Positions 43,647-51,483 of a DNA stretch of 64,000 nucleotides are shown here, piece after piece; within the stretch, counting starts at the first letter, position 1, and each line of letters begins with the position of its first letter. This stretch comes from JACOMS01 sp964352785 (lineage in GTDB: Bacteria; Pseudomonadota; Alphaproteobacteria; Caulobacterales; Maricaulaceae): the NCBI GenBank assembly GCA_964352785.1, contig CAYGTI010000008.1, positions 62,001-126,000 on the forward strand, given 5' to 3'. The translations under genes were made by a program, and so were the position numbers. The notes under the pieces were generated by a model. The model did not search any database and was not told the origin of the DNA. It was given only the letters and a program-made list of their open reading frames with translations.

Positions 43647-44804
43647 ATGTTTGCCAACGCCGATCTTATGACCTGTGCGCGCATTAACACATGGGCCGGA
43701 GTCAGGGATGAAATGGCCCTGACGGAATGGCTGCTCTCGGATGAGCGCAGCTATAGAATTGCGGCGGCGCGCTTCAGAGATTTAGGCCGCCTCCCCGCGC
43801 GTGCCGCGAAATATCTCGGCGGGACGTCATGTGATGTCCAAGACCCTGCGGTTATTCAATGCTCCAAACGCACCTATGATACTGTGCCGGAGCCAGAGGC
43901 CGCTGCGCTGAGCCAAAAAATCATATCAGCAGCCGGGCACGAACTTGGATTAATGTCGGCGTTAAAGACGATCACTGAGACTATGCTTTGCGCTGTAGTT
44001 AAATATCTTAGGGTGACAATGGCGCTGACCCGGCTTGGTGATGCCATAAATAATACAGATTTAAATGCGCCAGAGCCACCCGTTAAAGACGCCCCGAAAG
44101 CCAAACCTGGCTCTGCGCCTCCAAAATGCTCGCGCCGCTCATTTCGGTGGGCGTTGTCTCCGGCTAAAGCTTACGGCTTTGATGAGATGAAAGCCCGTTA
44201 TGGGTATGATGTGCGCGGCACGTCAGCTTATTGGATAGAAAAACGCGCCAATAGTTTACGCCGCCGCTGGGAGGTCTATCACGCCTCAACACCGAAAAAT
44301 CTCACACCAAAAAAATCAAAGGGTGATCCGCCCGAGCCGCAAAAATTAACCCTCACACCGGACATTGATGCGCCGCTCACTACCAAACACTTTGAGCCGG
44401 CGGACGCGGATTATAATAGTATCTGGCCGCCGATTGTGCTGCCTGCCGGGCCGCCCACACGGGACGCTGCGCAGGAGGCTTTTGTACAGGCCTTGAATAC
44501 TGACACCGAAGCCAAACCTATAAAGCTGACGTCAGCGCTTGCGGCGCGGTTAAATCCATCTACCGCCAAAAACGGGCATCCGGCAAACGGTAAAGACGGA
44601 CGGCGCGATAGGTTTTTTCCAAACCAGATTGCAGCGAATACCGCGGTGCCCGCGCTTGTCTCTGATCGCGGGGCGCGCGTTTCAGTCTTAAGCGTAGGGC
44701 TCAGCGCTGCGACGCGCGCACAGCCAAAACCTGTAAAAGCCAACCGCAAAACACGCCGGGCCAATGCCTCTAAGCGCCGCCAGCTTTGCCGCGCGCCGCC
44801 TTAG
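43647..44804 (+). CDS. Unrecognised basic, low-complexity-tailed protein (385 residues)
   Basis: The frame is open for 385 codons and its codon use looks like the neighbours'. Residues 1-55 are helical with RSYRIAAARFRDLGRLP; residues about 85-125 contain LGLMSALKTITETMLCAVVK; a Pro/Lys-rich linker follows (PEPPVKDAPKAKPGSAPPK). A second folded stretch (RWALSPAKAYGFDEMKARYG) ends near residue 215. The C-terminus is disordered and strongly basic (KPVKANRKTRRANASKRRQ), fit for binding nucleic acid or another polyanion. No signal peptide, membrane helix or known domain is visible. Start is either 43647 or the ATG at 43668. It meets argD tail to tail with a 4-bp gap. Confidence 0.6.
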   Translation: MFANADLMTCARINTWAGVRDEMALTEWLLSDERSYRIAAARFRDLGRLPARAAKYLGGTSCDVQDPAVIQCSKRTYDTVPEPEAAALSQKIISAAGHELGLMSALKTITETMLCAVVKYLRVTMALTRLGDAINNTDLNAPEPPVKDAPKAKPGSAPPKCSRRSFRWALSPAKAYGFDEMKARYGYDVRGTSAYWIEKRANSLRRRWEVYHASTPKNLTPKKSKGDPPEPQKLTLTPDIDAPLTTKHFEPADADYNSIWPPIVLPAGPPTRDAAQEAFVQALNTDTEAKPIKLTSALAARLNPSTAKNGHPANGKDGRRDRFFPNQIAANTAVPALVSDRGARVSVLSVGLSAATRAQPKPVKANRKTRRANASKRRQLCRAPP

Positions 44805-44808
44805 GGTG

Positions 44809-46011
44809 TTAGCCGTCAAAATCGTCCAGCGCTTGGGCCTCCTTGAAGCAAGCTTCGAGAATGCTGACCGCTTCGCGGACATGATCTTCGGTGATAATCA
44901 AAGGCGGCGCCATGCGCAGCACATTATCGCCTGCAGATCCGGCTAAAAGACCTTTAGCGAGCGCCATTTTTCGCACAGCAAGCACCGGTTTCTTAAGCTT
45001 CATGCCAACTAAAAGACCTTTGCCGCGCACATCGGCGACGACGTCCGGATAACGATCTTTCAGGCCTTCAAATTGCTGCTTGAGGAAGTTACTGACTTTG
45101 ACAACATGATCCAGAAAGCCCGGAGCCATGATCGCGTCAAAGGCGGCATTGCCAACGGCCATTGCCATGGGATTTCCGCCATAGGTGCTGCCGTGGGTGC
45201 CGGGCACCATAACCGAGGCGACCTCTTCAGACGCGATACACGCGCCGAGCGGGAAGCCGCCGCCAATGCCTTTGGCTGCCGCCAGAATATCCGGGTGACC
45301 GCCGTCGACCCATTGGTGCGCGAAAAGCTTTCCGGTTCGGCCCGCCCCGCATTGGACTTCGTCATAAATCAGGAGCGCGCCATGTTCGTCGCACATGTCC
45401 CTCAGGCCGCGCAAACATTGTTCGGGCAGGGGCCGCAAGCCGCCTTCGCCCTGCACGGGTTCCACAAGAACGGCGGCTGTTTTCTCGGACATATGCTCTT
45501 TGAGCGCCTCGTGATCGCCAAACTCAAGGTGGATAAATCCGGGGATATCCGGGCCAAAGCCTTTAAGATATTTGGGATTGCCGCCTGCATTGATTGTCCC
45601 GAACGTGCGTCCGTGAAACGCGCCAGTAAATGTAATGATCTCGTAGCGCTCCACATCGCCTTTGTCATAATGATAACGGCGCGCCGTTTTCATCGCACAT
45701 TCGACGGCCTCCGCGCCGGAGTTGGTAAAGAATACTTTCCCGGCCCAAGGCAGCTCTTCGCAATATTTATCAGCCAGCGTATATTGGCCTTGAATGCGAA
45801 ACATGTTGGACAGGTGCCACAGCTTGTCGGCTTGGTCTTTGACGGCGGCGACCAAATCCGGATGGGCATGTCCCAAACCGTTGACCGCGATACCGGCGAT
45901 GAAGTCGAGATATTTTTCATCGTCTTCTGTGTAGAGATAAACGCCTTCGCCGCGCACAAATTCCTGCGCGGGCGGCGCGTAACAATTGTAGAGGTGATCG
46001 CCTTTGGCCAT
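44809..46011 (-). CDS. argD: Acetylornithine aminotransferase
   Basis: A 400-residue class III PLP aminotransferase that converts N-acetylglutamate semialdehyde to N-acetylornithine in arginine synthesis (often also succinyl-diaminopimelate). Motifs: YLDFIAGIAVNGLGHAHP, FFTNSGAEAVECAMKTAR, GAFHGRTFGT, EPVQGEGGLRPLP, YDEVQCGAGRTGKLFAH and AAAKGIGGGFPLGA, whose Lys forms the Schiff base. The usual alphaproteobacterial partner argF is not downstream; the next gene faces it. It begins 9 bp after an ABC-2 permease gene on the same strand. Confidence 0.95.
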   Translation of the reverse strand: MAKGDHLYNCYAPPAQEFVRGEGVYLYTEDDEKYLDFIAGIAVNGLGHAHPDLVAAVKDQADKLWHLSNMFRIQGQYTLADKYCEELPWAGKVFFTNSGAEAVECAMKTARRYHYDKGDVERYEIITFTGAFHGRTFGTINAGGNPKYLKGFGPDIPGFIHLEFGDHEALKEHMSEKTAAVLVEPVQGEGGLRPLPEQCLRGLRDMCDEHGALLIYDEVQCGAGRTGKLFAHQWVDGGHPDILAAAKGIGGGFPLGACIASEEVASVMVPGTHGSTYGGNPMAMAVGNAAFDAIMAPGFLDHVVKVSNFLKQQFEGLKDRYPDVVADVRGKGLLVGMKLKKPVLAVRKMALAKGLLAGSAGDNVLRMAPPLIITEDHVREAVSILEACFKEAQALDDFDG

Positions 46012-46020
46012 GATGTATCC

Positions 46021-46851
46021 TTATGCTTTGAGACGCCAACCTGATTTGAAGACTTTCAAACAGGCGGCAAAGAGAATGAGATTAAGCACGGCGGTAAAAA
46101 TTACGCCGTGAAGAATGTTACTGTCGGCCTCGCCAATGAAGCCGTAGCGAAACCCGTCAATCAGGTAAAAGAGCGGATTGCCCAGCGAGATCGTCTGGAA
46201 GGTCTGGGGCAGGATGTCGATATGGTAAAACGTACCCGACAGAAAGCTGAGCGGCAGAATGACGAATTGGTTGACCACGGCAAGTTGGTCAAATTTCTCC
46301 GCCCAGATACCAGCCAGAATGCCGATCATGCCCATCAGAGTTGCGGCCGCAAAACCAAAGTAAATGACCGCCCACCAATGAACGGGCCAAAGAATGGTAA
46401 ACAAACACAAGCTGATCGCGGTGACAATAGCGACCAAAACGCCGCGCGTGACCGCCCCGCCAATATAGCCGAGCGTTAGCTCGACATGATTGAGCGGCGG
46501 CATCAACACATCAATGATCGAGCCCATCATTTTGCCGGTCATCAAAGATGAAGACGAATTGGCCGATGAGTTATTCAAAATGCCGAGCATCACAAGTCCG
46601 GGCGCAAGGAAGGCGACAAAGGCCGGATCAGCGCCGCCGCGCACTTCGGCAAACGCCAGAACAAAGACGGTCATATATAAAAGATTCGAGACCACAGGCG
46701 CGAGCAAAGTTTGCGGCCCAACGCGCAAGAATCGCCGCACTTCTTTGGTATAAAGTGTCCACAGCCCAAGCCTGTTCCATCTTCCAAATGTCCGTCCAGA
46801 AGGTAGAGCTTGCTGGGGGGATAGGGCCGGGTCTGTCGGTGTTTGCGTCAT
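46021..46851 (-). CDS. ABC-2 type transporter permease
   Basis: A 276-residue membrane protein with six helices, of the ABC-2 exporter permease family (YadH/NodJ-like). Family marks: VRRFLRVGPQTLLAPVVSNL at the start, MTGKMMGSIIDVLMPPLNHVE-like region, LPLSFLSGTFYHIDILP and GNPLFYLIDGFRYGFIG. An ATP-binding partner gene would normally sit beside it; none is within several kilobases on this strand. The closest ABC ATPase at 58.3 kb has its own permease. It is upstream of argD with only 9 bp between them, so both are probably one transcript. Confidence 0.9.
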   Translation of the reverse strand: MTQTPTDPALSPQQALPSGRTFGRWNRLGLWTLYTKEVRRFLRVGPQTLLAPVVSNLLYMTVFVLAFAEVRGGADPAFVAFLAPGLVMLGILNNSSANSSSSLMTGKMMGSIIDVLMPPLNHVELTLGYIGGAVTRGVLVAIVTAISLCLFTILWPVHWWAVIYFGFAAATLMGMIGILAGIWAEKFDQLAVVNQFVILPLSFLSGTFYHIDILPQTFQTISLGNPLFYLIDGFRYGFIGEADSNILHGVIFTAVLNLILFAACLKVFKSGWRLKA

Positions 46852-46990
46852 CAGGGTTCCATTATGCTATCAGAGCGGCGTATCACGGGTGTTTGTGCAT
46901 ACCAAGCCCGTGTTTAGGCTGTTTTGAGAAATAATTTGCCGCAATGGCGCGACTTTCCTATCGGGATTTACGACACAACATATTGATTTC

Positions 46991-47023
46991 TGTGGATAAG
47001 AGAATTCTTTATCTTGTGGTTAT
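46991..47023. promoter_or_regulatory. DnaA box cluster upstream of gcrA
   Basis: TGTGGATAA at 46991-46999 is the perfect consensus DnaA box TTATCCACA on the minus strand. A second, weaker box TGTGGTTAT lies at 47015-47023 (seven of nine). They sit 128-160 bp before the gcrA start. DnaA is known to activate gcrA in Caulobacter crescentus. Confidence 0.55.
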
Positions 47024-47150
47024 GACGCTAATGTGTACGATATATTGTGTTGAAGGGCGCTGCGAGCAACATCTTGTCACAACATATAGTATGTATGCGA
47101 TTGCGCCGAGAATTTTGCGATTATTCGCACAGAGATATAAGGGGATCCAC

Positions 47151-47663
47151 ATGGCTTGGACAGAAGACCGGGTAGACGTTTTGACGAAATTATGGGCGGA
47201 AGGTCTCAGTGCCAGCCAAATTGCCAAACAGCTTGGCGGCGTGACCCGTAATGCTGTTATAGGTAAAGTTCACCGTCTTGGCCTGTCCGGTCGGGCCAAG
47301 CCGTCCCGTCCTGTGGTACGCGTCGCGTCAAAGCAGGCCAAAGCCAAAGCGCGTGTGGCGAGTGTGCCGCGAGCGCCGAAAACGCCTGCCGTTGTCGAAG
47401 TCGCGCCTCCGCCTCCGCCGCCTATCGAGGCCAAGCCGCTACCAAATGGTGAGTATGCTACAATTCTGACAATCCGTGATCATATGTGTAAATGGCCGAT
47501 AGGTGATCCGTCGGCGTCTGATTTCCGCTTTTGCGGCCGCCGCCATAAATCTGGCGAGCCTTATTGTGAAGCTCATTGCAGTGTTGCGTACCAGCCAAGC
47601 CGCCGGCGGGGTTCTAGCCCCAAAGCGTTGCCGTCACGTTCCGGTACGAAATATATTCGCTAG
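47151..47663 (+). CDS. gcrA: Cell-cycle regulator GcrA
   Basis: A 170-residue sigma70 cofactor that activates promoters carrying CcrM-methylated GANTC sites. The N-terminal HTH is intact: MAWTEDRVDVLTKLWAEGLS, then ASQIAKQLGGVTRNAVIGKV and HRLGLSGR. The middle is Ala/Lys/Pro-rich, and the C-terminal sigma-binding part has HMCKWPIGDP, FRFCGRRHKSGEPYCEAHC. Start choice: ATG 47151 has AAGGGG eight bases upstream; an in-frame open stretch of 69 codons before it is not conserved. The upstream gap carries DnaA boxes. It converges on phoB. Confidence 0.96.
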   Translation: MAWTEDRVDVLTKLWAEGLSASQIAKQLGGVTRNAVIGKVHRLGLSGRAKPSRPVVRVASKQAKAKARVASVPRAPKTPAVVEVAPPPPPPIEAKPLPNGEYATILTIRDHMCKWPIGDPSASDFRFCGRRHKSGEPYCEAHCSVAYQPSRRRGSSPKALPSRSGTKYIR

Positions 47664-47686
47664 ATTTGAAAGAGCCTTTCGCCGGT

Positions 47687-48379
47687 TTAGTCCGGCGTGG
47701 GCTCAAAGGCGTATCCCGCTGAACGGACTGTCCTGATCGGGTCTTTGGTTCCGGCCTTATTAAGCGCTTTGCGCAGCCGCCCAATATGTACATCGACTGT
47801 GCGCGCTTCGACATAGATGTCGCGGCCCCAGACCGAATCAAGTAATTGCTCACGTGAGAACACCCGTCCAGGGTAACGCATGAAATGATCGAGCAGCCTG
47901 AACTCGGTTGGTCCGAGGTGGATCTCTTTATCGCCGCGCTTGACTCGGAAAGCTTTGACATCAACTTCGATGTCGCCGTGGCGCACAATATCATCCAGCA
48001 AACCTGGCTTGGCGCGCCTGAGCAGCGCGCGGACGCGGGCGAGAAGTTCCGGCGTTGAAAACGGTTTAACCACATAATCATCCGCGCCGTAATCTAGGCC
48101 TGTAATGCGGTCGGTTTCGTCGCCGCGCGCCGTCAGCATAATGATTGGAGTTGTGCGGGTTTCCGCCCGGTGGCGTAATCTGCGGCACACTTCAACACCC
48201 GAGAGCTTGGGCATCATCCAGTCCAGTAAAATCACATCTGGCGTACGCTCCGCCGCAAGCAACATCGCCTCGTCGCCGTCTTTGGCTATGCAGACATCAT
48301 AGCCCTCCTTTTTGAAATTATATTCGAGCAGAGTCGCGAGCGCTTCTTCGTCTTCGGCGATCAATATATAGGGTATCAT
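47687..48379 (-). CDS. phoB: Phosphate regulon response regulator PhoB
   Basis: An OmpR-class response regulator of 230 residues. The receiver has the acidic pair in AEDEEAL, phospho-acceptor Asp53 in ILLDWMMPKLSG, and Lys105 in DYVVKPFS. The winged helix includes LGPTEFRLLDHFMRYPGRVF, SREQLLDSVWGRDIYVEART and VDVHIGRLRKALNK, which is very PhoB-like. It is activated by the PhoR kinase encoded just upstream and controls phosphate scavenging genes. The pst and phoU genes are not in this window. Confidence 0.95.
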   Translation of the reverse strand: MIPYILIAEDEEALATLLEYNFKKEGYDVCIAKDGDEAMLLAAERTPDVILLDWMMPKLSGVEVCRRLRHRAETRTTPIIMLTARGDETDRITGLDYGADDYVVKPFSTPELLARVRALLRRAKPGLLDDIVRHGDIEVDVKAFRVKRGDKEIHLGPTEFRLLDHFMRYPGRVFSREQLLDSVWGRDIYVEARTVDVHIGRLRKALNKAGTKDPIRTVRSAGYAFEPTPD

Positions 48380-48519
48380 GGATGAAGCCTGATCAAAGGA
48401 CGAGATGTCGTTATACGGATGTCCATTATGTTAAACCTGCCTACGTTGCGCTTGGTTTTTTATATGGCGCATAATACACAGTTTTATGACAATCAAAAAT
48501 TTTCAGCGCTGGCAAGGTT

Positions 48520-49863
48520 TCAAATCTTTGGCGGCGTTGGTAGCAGAATTGAAAATTTTGTGCCGACATCTTTCGCGCTCTCGACAAACAGTCCGCCGCG
48601 GTGCCGCAATGTAATATGTTTCACAATTGCAAGACCCAGACCGGTTCCGCGTTTCACCGCCGCGTCTTGGTCTGTGACTTTATAAAACCGTTCGCCCAAC
48701 CTAGGGAGGTGTTCGCGGTCAAACCCCGGGCCATGATCGCGGATACGCAGGACAGCAAAGGCAGAACCCGGATAGCTGGGCACAACGATCCGGCGTTTGT
48801 GAGCGACGCCAAACTCGGGGTCTTCTTTGAAAACCTCCCCGGGCTCCCAATCCGGTAACATGTTCAGCGTTAGGTTCACTGTACTATTTGCCGGGGCAAA
48901 TTTAACGGCGTTATCAAGCAGGTTGAGCACAAGCTGTACTAACTCGTCTTGGACGCCGATGACGGGCGCATTTTTCGGGCCTTGATACTTAATCGTGACG
49001 CCGCGACTTTTCGCAATGGGTTCTACCGATTCGATAGCCGCGCGGGTCGCAAGAAAAAAGTCAGCGGTTTCTTTGGGGGCGTGATGCTCTATCAGTTCAA
49101 TACGCCGCAAGGATAAGAGATCAGCGATTAGCCGCTGCATACGCTCGGCTTGCTGTTGCATAATGACCAAAAAGGCCTCTTGGGCCTCTGGGTCGTCTTT
49201 GGCATGTCCACGCAGGGTTTCGATATATCCTAGCAGAGAGGCGACGGGTGTTTTAAGCTCGTGTGAGGCGTTCGCCAAAAAATCCGCGCGCATTCTGTTC
49301 GAGCGGACAAGGTCGGTGATGTCGTAAAAAACGATAATTGCGCGGTGAACAGGATGTGAGCGGTGCTCCGAGATCATGCTGGAGCCCATAACGCGGATGT
49401 GACGCTCAACCGGGCGGTCGATTTGGAAGGTGACAGGCGCAGGATGTCCGCCGCCGAGTGTATCGGTTGCGAGGGCGCGAACCTCCAAATTTTGGATAAT
49501 ATTAGGCAGTGTTGTTCCCACATTATGTTTGGGAAACATCGTCTTGGCCGCTGTGTTGGCGTAAAGGATGCGCTGGTGATGGTTGATAATAATGATGCCT
49601 TCGGCAAAGCCTTCGGCTAATTTGGCTTGCTCTTGTAAGGAGAGATCAGGCGCATCTTCGGAAATACTGTTTTCGCGGGACTTTTGGTATGATAAATAAA
49701 CGTAAATTGGGATACAGAATGCAAAAATAGCCGCTAGGGTCGACAGCAATGCAATATTGCTCGTCAGCGCTAATATGATAATCGCTCCTGATCCGATGAG
49801 GCAGATCACGATCATATCTCGCGCTAAAAATCGCCGCATGTTAAGCCTCCGCATCCGGAGCAT
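48520..49863 (-). CDS. phoR: Phosphate sensor histidine kinase PhoR
   Basis: A 447-residue membrane histidine kinase. Two N-terminal helices (MIVICLIGSGAIIILALTSN, LAAIFAFCIPIYVYLSY) are followed by a PAS domain (EGIIIINHHQRILYANTAA), a HisKA helix with His near residue 200 in ANASHELKTPVASLLGYIE, and a HATPase with LVLNLLDNAVKFAPA, RIRDHGPGFDREHLPRLGER and GTGLGLAIVKHI. A start eight codons later (MRRFLARDM) is possible. phoB follows after 140 bp on the same strand. PstS-C-A-B-PhoU, which often lies between them in this class, is absent. Confidence 0.93.
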   Translation of the reverse strand: MLRMRRLNMRRFLARDMIVICLIGSGAIIILALTSNIALLSTLAAIFAFCIPIYVYLSYQKSRENSISEDAPDLSLQEQAKLAEGFAEGIIIINHHQRILYANTAAKTMFPKHNVGTTLPNIIQNLEVRALATDTLGGGHPAPVTFQIDRPVERHIRVMGSSMISEHRSHPVHRAIIVFYDITDLVRSNRMRADFLANASHELKTPVASLLGYIETLRGHAKDDPEAQEAFLVIMQQQAERMQRLIADLLSLRRIELIEHHAPKETADFFLATRAAIESVEPIAKSRGVTIKYQGPKNAPVIGVQDELVQLVLNLLDNAVKFAPANSTVNLTLNMLPDWEPGEVFKEDPEFGVAHKRRIVVPSYPGSAFAVLRIRDHGPGFDREHLPRLGERFYKVTDQDAAVKRGTGLGLAIVKHITLRHRGGLFVESAKDVGTKFSILLPTPPKI

Positions 49864-50023
49864 TCATATGAGGCACATATAGAGAACTTGCAAGGGTTTC
49901 CTCTCTGCCAGGCGCTGCGATAAACTTTGCGTTATCAGCTTAACTTGTCCACAGGTTAATGTGTTATGTTTATCACAATTTGAAATAATTTCTACAATAT
50001 TATTGTTTTTCGATAAATAATAA

Positions 50024-50051
50024 TTGACTTTCGCTATTTTCTTTCTAAAAA
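50024..50051 (+). promoter_or_regulatory. Possible promoter of the efflux operon
   Basis: TTGACT at 50024-50029 and TAAAAA at 50046-50051 are 16 bp apart, with the start codon at 50070. The -35 is good and the -10 is weak. The surrounding 194-bp divergent gap with phoR is AT-rich. Confidence 0.3.
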
Positions 50052-50069
50052 ACCTATATGGAGAGATGT

Positions 50070-51479
50070 ATGCGATTTACACTTTTGATAACTGTCAGCC
50101 TCGTTGCTTTGGGCGGCTGTAAGACACTTGATGTTCGAAAGAATGCTACGCCTGTTGTGGCCGAAGTCCCCGCCCCGCCGCAAGCAAAATGGGTAGCTGC
50201 TGCGCCAGAGGATTTACCGGCTACGGATTGGGTGGGAACTTTTAATAGTAATGTGTTGCCCGCACTCGTAAGCGAAGCTTTGTCCGCCAACACAACGATA
50301 AAAGTTGCTGAAGCCCGGTTTGATGCCGCTGTTGCGCGAGCCAATATTGCGGATGCCAACAAATTGCCAACAGTCACAGCCAATGTAAGAGGCTCTCGCA
50401 CTGTTGCGTCAAATAACGGTTTGCCGGACTTTACCAATCTGAGTTTGGCGCTCAATGCAAGTTGGGAGCCTGATCTTTGGGGCCGTATTCGTGACAATGC
50501 AAATTCCAGCGCGTTTGATGCGACAGCTTTGCAAGCGGATTATGCGGCGGCTAAGCTTTCAGTGGCGGGACAAGTTGCGCAAACATGGTTTGATTTGATA
50601 GAAGCGGGTTTGCTCTCTGAGTTATCCGTCCGCGAAGTTGAAACACAAGAGCGCGCTTTGCGCCTGACGACGCGCCGTTTCGAAGGGGGCGTTACAGGCT
50701 CCAGTGATGTCCGGCTTGCGCGCTCGTCCTTGGCCAGCGCCGAAGCGCTTCAGGCCACCCGCGCGCAGCGCGAGTCGGCTTTGGCTCGAAACCTCGAAGT
50801 TTTGCTTCGGCGTTACCCATCGGAAGCTATACTAGCGAACAAAGATTTGCCAGACCTGCCGCCTTTGAAGGGTACTAATACACCTGAAGATATGCTCCGC
50901 CGCCGGCCAGATGTGCTTGCGGCCGAACACCGTATGCGCTCGGCTGGATTACAAGTTGATGTCGCGCGCAAAGCGTTGCTGCCAAGTTTGACTCTGAATG
51001 GAGATATAACGTCTGGAGATTCAAAATTTCTCAAAATTTTTGATGCGAACTCACTTGGTGAGTCGATTTCGGCCAGTATCGTGCAGCCTATATTTAATGC
51101 GGGCCGCCTTAAAGCAGATGTTGAGCAGCAAAAGGCTGTTTTGCGACAACAACTTGAGTCTTATGCTGGCACAGCCCTAAATGCTTATCTTGAGGTCGAA
51201 AATGCACTTGATGCTGAAAACCGCTTGGAACAGCGTGAAGTGGCGTTACGGGTTTCGCTTGAAGAGGCGGTGCAAGCTGAAGATAGGCTCTCCTTAAGGT
51301 ATAGTGAGGGCCTTGCAACAATTCTACAGTTGCTTGATGCGCAATCTCGGCGTATCTCCGCGGAAAGCCAGTTGATTAGCGCGAGAAAAGAACGGCTTGC
51401 GAACCGGGTGCGGTTGCATGTGGCGCTCGGCGGCGGACTTGAAACACAAGAGGTTATTCAAGTGGCCTCAAGAGGATAG
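50070..51479 (+). CDS. RND efflux outer-membrane factor (NodT/OprM family)
   Basis: A 469-residue TolC-like lipoprotein. A lipobox ends LGGC (Cys17). The helical barrel repeats are seen as LVSEALSANTTIKVAEARFDAA, LNASWEPDLWGRIRDNANSS and LRRRPDVLAAEHRMRSAGL-type segments typical of NodT. GGAG lies six bases before ATG 50070; an ATG four codons upstream overlaps that site. It forms the exit duct for the RND pump encoded next. The operon order is outer-membrane factor, adaptor, pump, with 4- and 18-bp gaps. Confidence 0.93.
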   Translation: MRFTLLITVSLVALGGCKTLDVRKNATPVVAEVPAPPQAKWVAAAPEDLPATDWVGTFNSNVLPALVSEALSANTTIKVAEARFDAAVARANIADANKLPTVTANVRGSRTVASNNGLPDFTNLSLALNASWEPDLWGRIRDNANSSAFDATALQADYAAAKLSVAGQVAQTWFDLIEAGLLSELSVREVETQERALRLTTRRFEGGVTGSSDVRLARSSLASAEALQATRAQRESALARNLEVLLRRYPSEAILANKDLPDLPPLKGTNTPEDMLRRRPDVLAAEHRMRSAGLQVDVARKALLPSLTLNGDITSGDSKFLKIFDANSLGESISASIVQPIFNAGRLKADVEQQKAVLRQQLESYAGTALNAYLEVENALDAENRLEQREVALRVSLEEAVQAEDRLSLRYSEGLATILQLLDAQSRRISAESQLISARKERLANRVRLHVALGGGLETQEVIQVASRG

Positions 51480-51483
51480 ATAA

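Noticed and set aside
45073..46044. Long open frame of over 300 codons opposite argD
   Set aside because: It lies fully antisense to a conserved gene and is explained by argD codon use.
46944..47150. In-frame open stretch of 69 codons before gcrA as an N-terminal extension
   Set aside because: GcrA starts with MAWTEDRVD, and the ATG at 47151 has a good ribosome site. The upstream part is AT-rich, holds DnaA boxes and is not GcrA-like.
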